From: Planctomycetaceae bacterium
GTDB taxonomy: Bacteria > Planctomycetota > Planctomycetia > Pirellulales > Pirellulaceae
Assembly (NCBI GenBank): GCA_005773145.1
Contig: SXHS01000037.1
Location: forward strand, 1-17,155
DNA: 17,155 nucleotides
Direction: 5' to 3'
Shown here: positions 6,807-13,882 of the stretch, in pieces
How positions within the stretch are numbered: the stretch's first letter is position 1
How the letters are laid out: each line of letters begins with the position of its first letter
Translations under genes and position numbers: made by a program
Notes under the pieces: model-generated
Told to the model about the DNA's origin: nothing
The model's input: the letters and a program-made list of their open reading frames with translations, nothing else
The model's database searches: none

Positions 6807-8234
6807 TCATAAATCAAGTGCCCGAAGGATACCTTCTGCCTTGTCCCAGGTTTCCTGGTATTCCTGCCGTGGTTTGGATTGGGCTACAATCCCTCCGCCG
6901 ACGGGGATTTGCCACCATCCGTGGCTGGCGGTCACGGTGCGGATGAGGATGTTCAAGTCCATCGAGCCGTCGAGTCCCAAATAGCCGAGGCAGCCGCAAT
7001 AGGAACCGCGAGCGGTGGGTTCGAGTTCCGCGATGATTTCCATGGCACGGACTTTGGGTGCCCCCGTGATTGACCCGCCGGGAAACGCGCCGCGTAACAG
7101 GTCGATAACGTTTTGTCCCGGGCCTAGTTCACCTTCGACCGACGACACGAGATGTTGGACAAAAGAATATGTCTCGACTTGGCACAACTGGGTAACGCAA
7201 ACGCTCTCTGGGCGGCAGACACGGGAGAGGTCATTGCGCAGCAAGTCGACGATCATGACGTTTTCGGCACGATCTTTTTCGCTGTCGCGCAGGGCACTCG
7301 CCGAAAACAAATCGGCCACGGGCTGCGACGTGCGGGGACGGGTGCCTTTGATCGGCCTCGCCTCGACGTGTCCAGCCGAGACGCGCAAAAAACGCTCGGG
7401 CGATGAGCTGAGGATCTGCCAGGGGCCTCCGTCAATATAAGCGGCAAACGGCGCCGGATTGCGTTGTCGCATACGCAGGTAGAGACTTACTGCATCGTCT
7501 TGCGCCGGATGCAACAGCCGTTGCGAAAGATTCACCTGAAAGACATCCCCGGCGTGGATGTAATCGATGCCTCGTTGCACCATGGCACAATACTGATCCG
7601 GCGAGAGATTACTTGTCAGGTGGGGACGACGCGAAACGGCGTATTGCGGCGCTAGTTGTTCGCGCGGCAATGGTGGCACCTGAAGGGGGCGTGCTGTGTC
7701 CCGATGCACAGGTCCGGCCGCCAGCCATTGTTGCATCTGTTGCATTCTGGCCTGCGCCCGCTGTTGGCGCCGTACCGGGTCGTGCTCGGGCAGGCCCTGG
7801 CTGATGATCCAGCCTTGTCGTAGTTCGTGATCGATGGCGATGACCACGTCGTAACATCCCACTGCGATTGCCGGATGTCGGAATTCATCCCAGCGACACT
7901 GGGGAACCCGCTCCAGGCTATGGGTCAGTCCGTAGCCAAACAGGCCGGCGATGCCCCCTTGGAACGGGGGTAGATCAGGGATTACCCTTCCCTGCCACGT
8001 CCGCATGACGCCGGCCAAATGGGCCAGCGCGTCGCTGCCATCGGCAGGCGATTCGATCCACATGACTGGGTCGACCGCCAGAAAGGAATAGCGGCCGAGG
8101 TGAGGCTCACGCTGAGCACTGTCCAGATACAAGCACTTGGGATGACGGCAAAGAATCTCAAACAGACGCGCCGCATCTGGTTCGCCCGGCAGCGGTTCCA
8201 CCAAAGGGAATGAGGCCTCTTCAATCTGCAACAC
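6807..8234 (-). CDS. pabB: Aminodeoxychorismate synthase component I (PabB)
   Basis: PabB converts chorismate and ammonia to 4-amino-4-deoxychorismate, the precursor of p-aminobenzoate. The 475-residue chain has the N-terminal anthranilate-synthase-like region (GGIAGLFGYGL, about 93-103) and the chorismate-binding domain. PIKGTRPR places Lys296 where TrpE has alanine (PIAGT); this lysine is the nucleophile that distinguishes PabB from anthranilate synthase. Further motifs are DRAENVMIVDLLRNDL (321-336), FPGGSITGAPK, and the C-terminal GGGIV. Translation starts at a GTG (8234) with GGAG 7 bases upstream. It follows the DHPS-like gene by 67 bp on the same strand. The PabC lyase that would finish p-aminobenzoate is not in the window. 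With mptG nearby the product probably feeds H4MPT, perhaps folate too. Confidence 0.93.
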   Translation of the reverse strand: MLQIEEASFPLVEPLPGEPDAARLFEILCRHPKCLYLDSAQREPHLGRYSFLAVDPVMWIESPADGSDALAHLAGVMRTWQGRVIPDLPPFQGGIAGLFGYGLTHSLERVPQCRWDEFRHPAIAVGCYDVVIAIDHELRQGWIISQGLPEHDPVRRQQRAQARMQQMQQWLAAGPVHRDTARPLQVPPLPREQLAPQYAVSRRPHLTSNLSPDQYCAMVQRGIDYIHAGDVFQVNLSQRLLHPAQDDAVSLYLRMRQRNPAPFAAYIDGGPWQILSSSPERFLRVSAGHVEARPIKGTRPRTSQPVADLFSASALRDSEKDRAENVMIVDLLRNDLSRVCRPESVCVTQLCQVETYSFVQHLVSSVEGELGPGQNVIDLLRGAFPGGSITGAPKVRAMEIIAELEPTARGSYCGCLGYLGLDGSMDLNILIRTVTASHGWWQIPVGGGIVAQSKPRQEYQETWDKAEGILRALDL

Positions 8235-8301
8235 AGTCCGTCTCCGCAGCCGGCCGGGGATGTCTTATGCGTTCTGGACATTGCGCGTTGGGGACACTGC
8301 G

Positions 8302-9732
8302 TCAGCCGTCGCGCGACCGAGCCTCATTTTTATCGTCGGATAACGACTGGCGGACGGCATGCGACCTGCCGGAATGCTCGGGTTGGGTCAACAACCCCCA
8401 GTTCAAAGCCTCATCCTGGCGGTATTGTTTGCCCAACGTCAAGGCCGTGACGGCCTTGCTGAGTTCATAACCCAGGTAAAACGCATGGGACGGATCCATT
8501 GGGCGCGGCTGCTGGGCCAGCAGCTGTGCAAACAGCTGGTAGGGGTTAACGTCCGTCAAGTACAGGTTGGCAGCAACCAGATGGAGCTTGCCTTCCTCAG
8601 CAAACAGCCGGTAGTTGGGGTCCCGGATATCGTGTGCGAGTTGCTGCAAGACGGAGGCCCCCTGTTGCCAGACTTGGGGGTCACGCAGCATCACCAATCC
8701 AGGATCCAAGTGTTTGGCTACCACGCGGTACCGATGGGCGTGGTAAACCAATCGGCGCGCGTGATCGCATTCGCGAACGGCGCTTCGGGCCCAATTGATG
8801 ACCTGCGTTGTCAACACGCTGCGGATGCCCAGTTCCTGACAAACGGCTAGCAGTAACACGTTCACCCCAGCCGAATCCACGTCGGTCAACTCGGTCAAAT
8901 TGCCGATGCCCATCATCATTTCCGCGTCCGGATACCGCTGGCGGATGGTGAAGTAACGCTGCAGGCTGGCGGCGAACCCAACCCCAATCGGTTCCAGGAC
9001 CGGGTCGATGCGGAAGGCAATCCCAGCGCGGCTGAGAACGTCCAGGGATTCTTCCAGGCCACCGAGGGTGGCGAAGTCATCGGGGATGACGACCACCGGG
9101 CAACCCCAGTCCGTAGCAGCACGGCAGTTGGTCGAATTGACCGACAGGACCAGCTCAGCACCAGCCGCAACCGCTGCAGCCACTTCCTGTTCGTTCCAGC
9201 TATCGATCGACACGCGATGTCCATCGTCTCGCAGGGCGCGGATGGCATCACCGATTTGTGACCAGGTGGTCCCAGGCAGACAACCGACGTCGATCAGATC
9301 GGCACCGTCCTTGGCCAATTGTCGCGCGACGGCGAGCAGCTCTGTGCGTTCCATGAGTGGAGCCGCGTTGATCTCCGCCAAAATTTCGATGTCGTGTTCC
9401 CCATACGAGTCTGAGGGCTCCCGGCTGCGTCCGAAGTAGCTGGGCAACTCGTGCAGGTCACGCGGGCCAAAAGCGATCGGGATCGGCGTAACAGCCTGCA
9501 ATGGGGTGAGGTCCCCCTGGCAGTGGCCAGGCAGGATAACGCGTGTTGCTTCGGGAGGGACGTGCAGGTGCCGCGCTATCCAGACCGGAGTCATCAGCGC
9601 CGCGACGGTGATCGGCATCACCTGAATGGTGAAGTCAAATGGTACTTCTTGGGCCAGACGCGATACCAACGGCCGCAGCGCGGATTCAGCCAATCGGCCC
9701 GTGACGAAGTGAATGGACTCGTGCGAGGTCAT
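8302..9732 (-). CDS. DUF6513 / dihydropteroate synthase-like protein (H4MPT cluster)
   Basis: The 476-residue protein has an N-terminal domain (about 1-110) matching DUF6513, with VTGRLAE (10-16), MPITVAALMTPVWIARHL (39-56), ILPGHCQGDL (66-75) and GPRDLHELPSYFG (89-101). A pterin-binding TIM-barrel of the dihydropteroate synthase superfamily follows (about 115-345): DGADLIDVGCLPG (142-154), RVSIDSWNEQEV (173-184), and IDPVLEPIGVGF (242-253). The ESTRPG loop of true folate FolP enzymes is replaced by a GCLPGTTW sequence, so it is not ordinary FolP. Related proteins occur in archaea and methylotrophs beside H4MPT genes and are thought to join a pterin to the beta-RFA-phosphate moiety; the activity here is inferred. 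Its ATG overlaps the upstream SDR stop by 4 bp, so the two are translationally coupled, and pabB follows by 67 bp. Confidence 0.8.
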   Translation of the reverse strand: MTSHESIHFVTGRLAESALRPLVSRLAQEVPFDFTIQVMPITVAALMTPVWIARHLHVPPEATRVILPGHCQGDLTPLQAVTPIPIAFGPRDLHELPSYFGRSREPSDSYGEHDIEILAEINAAPLMERTELLAVARQLAKDGADLIDVGCLPGTTWSQIGDAIRALRDDGHRVSIDSWNEQEVAAAVAAGAELVLSVNSTNCRAATDWGCPVVVIPDDFATLGGLEESLDVLSRAGIAFRIDPVLEPIGVGFAASLQRYFTIRQRYPDAEMMMGIGNLTELTDVDSAGVNVLLLAVCQELGIRSVLTTQVINWARSAVRECDHARRLVYHAHRYRVVAKHLDPGLVMLRDPQVWQQGASVLQQLAHDIRDPNYRLFAEEGKLHLVAANLYLTDVNPYQLFAQLLAQQPRPMDPSHAFYLGYELSKAVTALTLGKQYRQDEALNWGLLTQPEHSGRSHAVRQSLSDDKNEARSRDG

Positions 9733-10544
9733 GGGCCCGGCCAGCCGGTACGGAAACCACCATTGACATGGAGGGTTTGCCCATTCAGAAACCCGGCCCC
9801 TGGCCCGACGAGAAAACGTACGACGTGGGCCACGTCCAACGGTTCCCCCCAGCGGCCGGCCAAGGATTCAGCACAGGCGCGACGCTGCCACGACTCCGGC
9901 GCGTGCTCGCCCCAAGCGGTCTTGATCCAGCCGGGGGCCACACAGTGAACACGCACGGCCGGCGCCAGCGATTGGGCCAGGCTACGCGTGAAGGCCATGA
10001 CCGCCCCCTTCGTTGCGCCGAACAGCTGGCCGCTTTCGTTTGCCATGCCCCAGTCGGCTTGATCCCAGCCGACGTTGACAATCACTCCACCCGCGCCGCC
10101 CATGGCTCCCATGCGTCGGCCGATCTCGCGTGACAGACGAATCGTCGCACACACGTCCACTCGCCACAGCTGTTCGAGTTTCTCTTCGAACGAGTCATCC
10201 GCCGCCGAGCCCGTTAAGACGTCGGCGCCAGCATTGTTAATCCAAATGTCCACGCGACCGCGCCAAGACCAAGCCTCGCGTAACAGCCAATCCTGATGGG
10301 TTGGATTGGCCAAGTCGTAGAGAATCACGTGGGACTGGCGCCCGCGTTGTCGAATGCCATCCGCAACTTGACGGGCCGCATCGGCGTTGGCTCGTGCATG
10401 AACCAATACGTCCGCCCCGGCATCGGCCAGCTGCTCGGCAATCGCACGGCCGATTCCCCGCGACGCCCCTGTCACGATGGCAACTTTCCCAGCGAGTTCG
10501 AGGGAAGCGGACGTGGGGGCGCCGACTAGCGATGGCTCCAACAT
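9729..10544 (-). CDS. SDR-fold protein with degenerate catalytic tetrad, linked to the H4MPT genes
   Basis: This is a 271-residue classical-type short-chain dehydrogenase/reductase fold. The nucleotide-binding TGASRGIG (25-32) and NNAG (103-106) motifs are intact and Lys179 is kept. The catalytic Tyr is Phe175 (codon TTC, in FGATK instead of YxxxK). The usual Ser position in the strand-5 motif reads VNVGW, with Trp160, and the helix-4 Asn aligns with Asp130. Three of four tetrad residues are therefore changed. Arg34 and the HARAN segment after strand 2 suit NADP(H). It starts one base after the stop of the PEP-CTERM gene and overlaps the DHPS-like gene by 4 bp, so it sits in the pterin operon. 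A pterin reductase role, as in FolM or PTR1, is possible from context, but a cofactor-binding non-classical enzyme fits the residues better. Confidence 0.85.
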   Translation of the reverse strand: MLEPSLVGAPTSASLELAGKVAIVTGASRGIGRAIAEQLADAGADVLVHARANADAARQVADGIRQRGRQSHVILYDLANPTHQDWLLREAWSWRGRVDIWINNAGADVLTGSAADDSFEEKLEQLWRVDVCATIRLSREIGRRMGAMGGAGGVIVNVGWDQADWGMANESGQLFGATKGAVMAFTRSLAQSLAPAVRVHCVAPGWIKTAWGEHAPESWQRRACAESLAGRWGEPLDVAHVVRFLVGPGAGFLNGQTLHVNGGFRTGWPGP

Positions 10545-10545
10545 G

Positions 10546-11295
10546 CTACACGCGGCGTCGTACGGACTGCGCGACTCCCATCAAGCCCAGCAGCAGGAGA
10601 CTGGCACTGGTGGGTTCAGGCACTTCGCACGGAGCAATGGATTCTACCAGTACCACGAAATCGGTGTAGTTGCGATCACCACCACCGTTCCGGTCCTCCC
10701 ACGCGAGAATGAACTCGTTGCTGGTCCAAACGCCTGCTGCGAATGGCGGAATCTGAATCGAGTCGCCCTGGCCCTGGAAGGCTACCATGTGGTCGACACC
10801 GTCGGTGTTCAACGATGTGTCGCTGTAATGCGTTTGGTGATTGGGGTTGCCAGGTGCATCGCCCAAGTAGAAACCGAATTTATTGCCGGCGAAGTCCACG
10901 CCGGTATCAATAAAGTTGACGTAGACGGATCCGTCCGCCAGGATGGAAATCAGTCGCTGATCGCCACTGCCGGCGGCCCCATTGAAGATCTCGACCTGAT
11001 TCGCCCCATTGTAGATTCCAAAGGTGTTGGTGCCCGCGAACCCGGCCAGTTCGACCACCAAGGTTGCCACGGAACCGCCGGCTCCGCCGATGCTCCACAT
11101 CGCATCGTTCCCCTCGGGAATATCGTCCGTGTTCACGTTGACACTGCTTGTGCCACCCACCGTGATCCCATCCAACACGGCCTGCAACTGAGCACCGCCG
11201 TTTCCATATCCGCCCAGTGGCGTTGCCATGGCCAGAGGCGAAAATCCAGCCAACGCGAGAAATAACGCGACCCCAACCGAAAAACTCTTTTTCAT
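10546..11295 (-). CDS. PEP-CTERM sorted secreted protein with DUF4114-like region
   Basis: The 249-residue protein has a signal peptide (1-25, MKKS start, hydrophobic core, cleavage near AMA-TP). Its glycine- and asparagine-rich beta-type body ends in a DUF4114-like motif, WEDRNGGGDRNYTDF (199-213). The C-terminus carries the PEP-CTERM signal: VPEPTS at 225-230, a hydrophobic stretch, and the basic tail RRR just before the end. PEP-CTERM proteins are exported and processed by an exosortase; no exosortase gene is in this window. An upstream ATG at 11334 is in frame, but ATG 11295 has GAGGGG seven bases upstream and gives the proper signal peptide. The gene ends one base before the SDR start, an unexpected partner for a secreted protein. 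The function is unknown. Confidence 0.85.
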   Translation of the reverse strand: MKKSFSVGVALFLALAGFSPLAMATPLGGYGNGGAQLQAVLDGITVGGTSSVNVNTDDIPEGNDAMWSIGGAGGSVATLVVELAGFAGTNTFGIYNGANQVEIFNGAAGSGDQRLISILADGSVYVNFIDTGVDFAGNKFGFYLGDAPGNPNHQTHYSDTSLNTDGVDHMVAFQGQGDSIQIPPFAAGVWTSNEFILAWEDRNGGGDRNYTDFVVLVESIAPCEVPEPTSASLLLLGLMGVAQSVRRRV

Positions 11296-11526
11296 GAGAT
11301 GTCCCCTCACCGGTGCGCCGACCAAAATCGACACTAGGTATTACTAAAACTGCCAATACAACTGCCATCACGGCCGGCGGCTCCAACCGCCGAGGTCCCT
11401 ATATAAGCAAGCCGCGTGCCGTCGAAGGACAAACTGGGCCGATTCTTGCAAGTCGTTGCTTCAAAGGATGTTGTGAAAGCGTGCCGGGCCATTGGGGGGG
11501 TGGTGCCGAGGGGAGCGTGTTTCAGG

Positions 11527-11547
11527 TTTTCACCAAGTTGGTGAAAA
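11527..11547. repeat. 21-bp perfect palindrome around one central base
   Basis: The arms TTTTCACCAA and TTGGTGAAAA are exact inverted complements around a single G. It lies about 230 bp upstream of the PEP-CTERM start and 244 bp upstream of the SGNH start. The symmetry suits a dimeric helix-turn-helix repressor operator. A related GTTTCAC lies directly after it. No T-rich terminator context is present and no regulator gene is in the window. Confidence 0.55.
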
Positions 11548-11655
11548 GGTTTCACAAGAACAGGGAATCGCCGTGAGGGGTTTTTGATCGACGGCTCGTT
11601 TACCGGCGGAGCCCTCATTCGAGCACACATCATTGGACCACACGGCTTTGGGTGC

Positions 11656-11678
11656 CACGGGCGGCTTGCCCGCCCGTG
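11656..11678. repeat. GC-rich hairpin, 9-bp perfect stem
   Basis: CACGGGCGG (11656-11664) and CCGCCCGTG (11670-11678) form a perfect stem with loop CTTGC. Partly paired bases flank it. There is no following T run, so it is unlikely to be a simple intrinsic terminator. It resembles a dispersed intergenic repeat, but a single window cannot show copies. Confidence 0.5.
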
Positions 11679-11685
11679 CCGCGTC

Positions 11686-11714
11686 TTGGACGCTTGCGAA
11701 TGGTGCGTTAGACT
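11686..11714 (+). promoter_or_regulatory. Candidate promoter for the SGNH hydrolase gene
   Basis: TTGGAC (11686-11691) and TAGACT (11709-11714) are 17 bases apart on the plus strand and about 76 bases before the ATG. The match is partial (three and four of six), so support is weak. Confidence 0.22.
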
Positions 11715-11790
11715 AGCGATCCATCGCGGGTACCGTTTTTAAGTTTTAAGGCCAACATAAGACGGTGAATATCGGACGGGAGTTACGCAG

Positions 11791-12648
11791 ATGACACAAA
11801 AAGTGACGCGACGGGACGCGATGGTTGCCACAGGCGCAGTTGCCGCAGGTCTGTCCGCCGTTTCGGTAGCGGCTGGGGATGAGGCGACACCGCAGTCCAA
11901 GCCCAATACTAAGCGGGACTGGTGGGACAAGGAATTTCGCCAGTTAGTGACTCTCGGAGAGAGCACGACCGCCGGCGGATGGTCGAGCTACCGTGAGCGT
12001 TGTTGGGCACATTTGCTGGCCAACATGATCAATGACTACCAGCGAGTCCCGGTCCAATTGGTGAACGTGGGCATTGGTGCCAATCTCATTTCCACACGCA
12101 GTCCGGCTTATGAGCACGGTGGGAAGCCCGCGGCGCTTGAGCGATTGGAACCCCACGTGTTCAAGCATCAGCCGGATCTGTTGACCGTCGCCTACGGTTT
12201 GAATGACTCGCGCGGCGCCACGCCATTGGATCTATTCACCACGGAGCTGCGCACGCTAGTGGATCGCGTCCGCGAACGCATTCAGCCGCTGATCGTTCTG
12301 CTAGGGCCGTATTACGTTTTTGGTTTCGATATGTACGGTCCACACTTCAATCACGCGACTCCGGAAATCTTCCATCAGTACAATCAAGGGATTGCCGAGG
12401 TGGCTCAGGAAAAAGATTGTCTGTTCGTCGACCTGCTCCCGTCGTACGGCAACGCTAATTGGCTGATTCATCACGACGGCGTGCATGCCAATGATCTGGG
12501 GCATCGCATCGTGGCGAATAAGGTGTTCGAGGTTTTGGCCAGCAATTGCTCAGGCTTGGCGAAAGAAACGAAGGAGCTGGAGCAATACATCCCCCGGTGG
12601 CGTGATGAGTCCGTGCTGCGCAATGAGGTGTTGGAAAAAAAGAAATGA
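11791..12648 (+). CDS. Tat-exported SGNH/GDSL-type hydrolase
   Basis: SGNH hydrolases are esterases, lipases or carbohydrate deacetylases. The 285-residue protein has a twin-arginine signal peptide (TRRDAMVATGAVAAGL, 6-21) that ends near residue 29. The four family blocks are visible: LGESTTAGG with Ser58 (GES in place of GDS), Gly96 in NVGIGANLI, Asn138 in YGLNDS, and Asp229 and His232 in HHDGVHANDLGH. Catalysis is therefore probably intact, with a Glu-for-Asp change before the serine. A ribosome binding site GGGAG lies 8 bases before the ATG. The FabD-like gene follows after 37 bp on the same strand and is probably cotranscribed. The substrate is unknown; export points to periplasmic or extracellular esters. 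Confidence 0.88.
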   Translation: MTQKVTRRDAMVATGAVAAGLSAVSVAAGDEATPQSKPNTKRDWWDKEFRQLVTLGESTTAGGWSSYRERCWAHLLANMINDYQRVPVQLVNVGIGANLISTRSPAYEHGGKPAALERLEPHVFKHQPDLLTVAYGLNDSRGATPLDLFTTELRTLVDRVRERIQPLIVLLGPYYVFGFDMYGPHFNHATPEIFHQYNQGIAEVAQEKDCLFVDLLPSYGNANWLIHHDGVHANDLGHRIVANKVFEVLASNCSGLAKETKELEQYIPRWRDESVLRNEVLEKKK

Positions 12649-12685
12649 TAGGGAAAACGACGCCCAGCAGGGATGAGAGGCGCTT

Positions 12686-13834
12686 GTGCCGGAAGTAAAG
12701 AGCGCGAAAGACTTGCGCGAGCACATGCCGCAAACGGCATTCGCCTTTCGCGGTTACAATGTGACAAACTTGGGACGTACGCGTGAGCTATTGGAGCATC
12801 CCGTCTACGGTGGGGTCGTGCAGCGGCATTTGCGGTTGGGGTCGCAGGTTTGCGCCGATCTCGTACACCGAACCGTGGATTTGGAAGTACGCATCCGCGA
12901 GGGGCGGGACACGGACTTAGACAGCTACGATGAGGCCATTGCCTTGATCATGGCGGTTGAAATCGCCCAGCTAAAGCTATTGGAGGAGTTTTTCAATATT
13001 CAATATTCGCGGGCGCGGATGGCGATCGGCTTCAGCCTGGGAGAGATTGCCGCGCTGGTAGCCGGGGGCGTGTTTGCCCTGGAAGATGCCATGCGGATCC
13101 CGATTCAGTTGGCCGCCGATTCTGCGGCCTTGGCACACGACGTTACTTTGGGTGTTCTCTTTTCGCGTGGCAAACAGCTCTCCGTGGAGAGAGTGCATCG
13201 GCTGTGCATGGAAATCAATCTGGAGGGGCGTGGCGTCGTGGGGGTTTCTGCGATTCTCTCCCCGAACTCCGTGTTGCTGATGGGGCAACAGGACACTCTG
13301 GCACGATTGACGCCCCACATTAAATCGCTGGGGGATGGACGCACCTACTTGCGTCCCAACGAACATCGCTGGCCCCCCCTCCATTCGCCCGTGATCTGGC
13401 AGCGGCAGATTTCTGATCGAGCCCGACACCTACTGCACACCATTCCCGGCGGTTTTCGAGCCCCCGTCCCGCCTGTCCTCTCGCTGGTTACGGGCCAATT
13501 GAGCTATACCGAGACCAACACGCGGGAACTGCTCGGTTATTGGGTCGACCACCCCCAACGACTCTGGTCGGCCGTCGAGCAGACCTTGGCCCTCGGGATC
13601 GAAACCCTGATTCACGTCGGCCCCGAACCCAATATCGTGCCGGCCACTTTCCGGAGACTGGCCCTGGATGTTGAGGCACAGATCAAGACGAGTATTGGCG
13701 TACGTGCCCTGTCTGGCATTGTGCGCCGTCCCTGGTTACAGTCTCTGTTGCCGCGACAAGCAGCGTTGCTGCGCGCGACATCGCTGCAGCAAATCACGCT
13801 GGAGGATTGGTTGCTCGAACAGCATGTGCGCTGA
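12686..13834 (+). CDS. FabD-like acyltransferase-domain protein, atypical active site
   Basis: This 382-residue protein has the acyltransferase fold of malonyl-CoA:ACP transacylase and polyketide-synthase AT domains. The nucleophile Ser117 lies in AIGFSLGEIAALVAGGVF (113-130), the catalytic His233 in WPPLHSP (229-235), and a GPEPNIVPATF block stands near the C-terminus. Two standard residues are missing. The FAFPGQG start is FAFRGYN (18-25), so the oxyanion Gln is Tyr, and the Arg that binds the malonyl carboxylate (25 residues after the Ser in FabD) aligns with Leu142. It is longer than FabD, with an extra helical insertion at about 60-85. A GTG start has GAGAGG five bases upstream. No ACP, ketosynthase or other fatty-acid gene is present, so malonyl transfer is doubtful and a different acyl donor is likely. 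Confidence 0.82.
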   Translation: MPEVKSAKDLREHMPQTAFAFRGYNVTNLGRTRELLEHPVYGGVVQRHLRLGSQVCADLVHRTVDLEVRIREGRDTDLDSYDEAIALIMAVEIAQLKLLEEFFNIQYSRARMAIGFSLGEIAALVAGGVFALEDAMRIPIQLAADSAALAHDVTLGVLFSRGKQLSVERVHRLCMEINLEGRGVVGVSAILSPNSVLLMGQQDTLARLTPHIKSLGDGRTYLRPNEHRWPPLHSPVIWQRQISDRARHLLHTIPGGFRAPVPPVLSLVTGQLSYTETNTRELLGYWVDHPQRLWSAVEQTLALGIETLIHVGPEPNIVPATFRRLALDVEAQIKTSIGVRALSGIVRRPWLQSLLPRQAALLRATSLQQITLEDWLLEQHVR

Positions 13835-13882
13835 TTGGATCTAATGGTTGATTAAGAATTGCAACCCATGGGGAGTATGGCC

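Larger units (their letters stand above)
11296..11790. other. Divergent gene-free spacer with palindromes
   Basis: No credible gene was found in these 495 bases on either strand; the open frames present are short and of unnatural composition. The spacer separates the minus-strand PEP-CTERM gene from the plus-strand SGNH gene. It holds a 6-bp GC hairpin at 11375-11392 (upstream of the PEP-CTERM gene), a 21-bp palindrome at 11527-11547, a 9-bp GC hairpin at 11656-11678 and a weak promoter pair at 11686-11714. Confidence 0.7.

Noticed and set aside
6807..8234. Possibility that this gene is TrpE (anthranilate synthase)
   Set aside because: The PIKGT motif with Lys296 is diagnostic for PabB, where TrpE has PIAGT, and the neighbours use p-aminobenzoate.
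10000..10050. A frameshift hiding the SDR catalytic tyrosine
   Set aside because: The frame is continuous and the flanking residues fit the family (FGATKGAVMAF); the TTC codon encodes Phe directly, so it is a substitution as sequenced.
10477..11265. Plus-strand 262-codon open frame opposite the PEP-CTERM and SDR genes
   Set aside because: It lies antisense to genes with clear signal peptide, PEP-CTERM and SDR motifs; its translation shows no domain and it has no convincing ribosome binding site.
13859..13882. TTG at 13859 as the start of the DUF1080 gene
   Set aside because: No ribosome binding site precedes it, whereas GGGGAG fits the ATG at 13883, which also gives a cleaner signal peptide.
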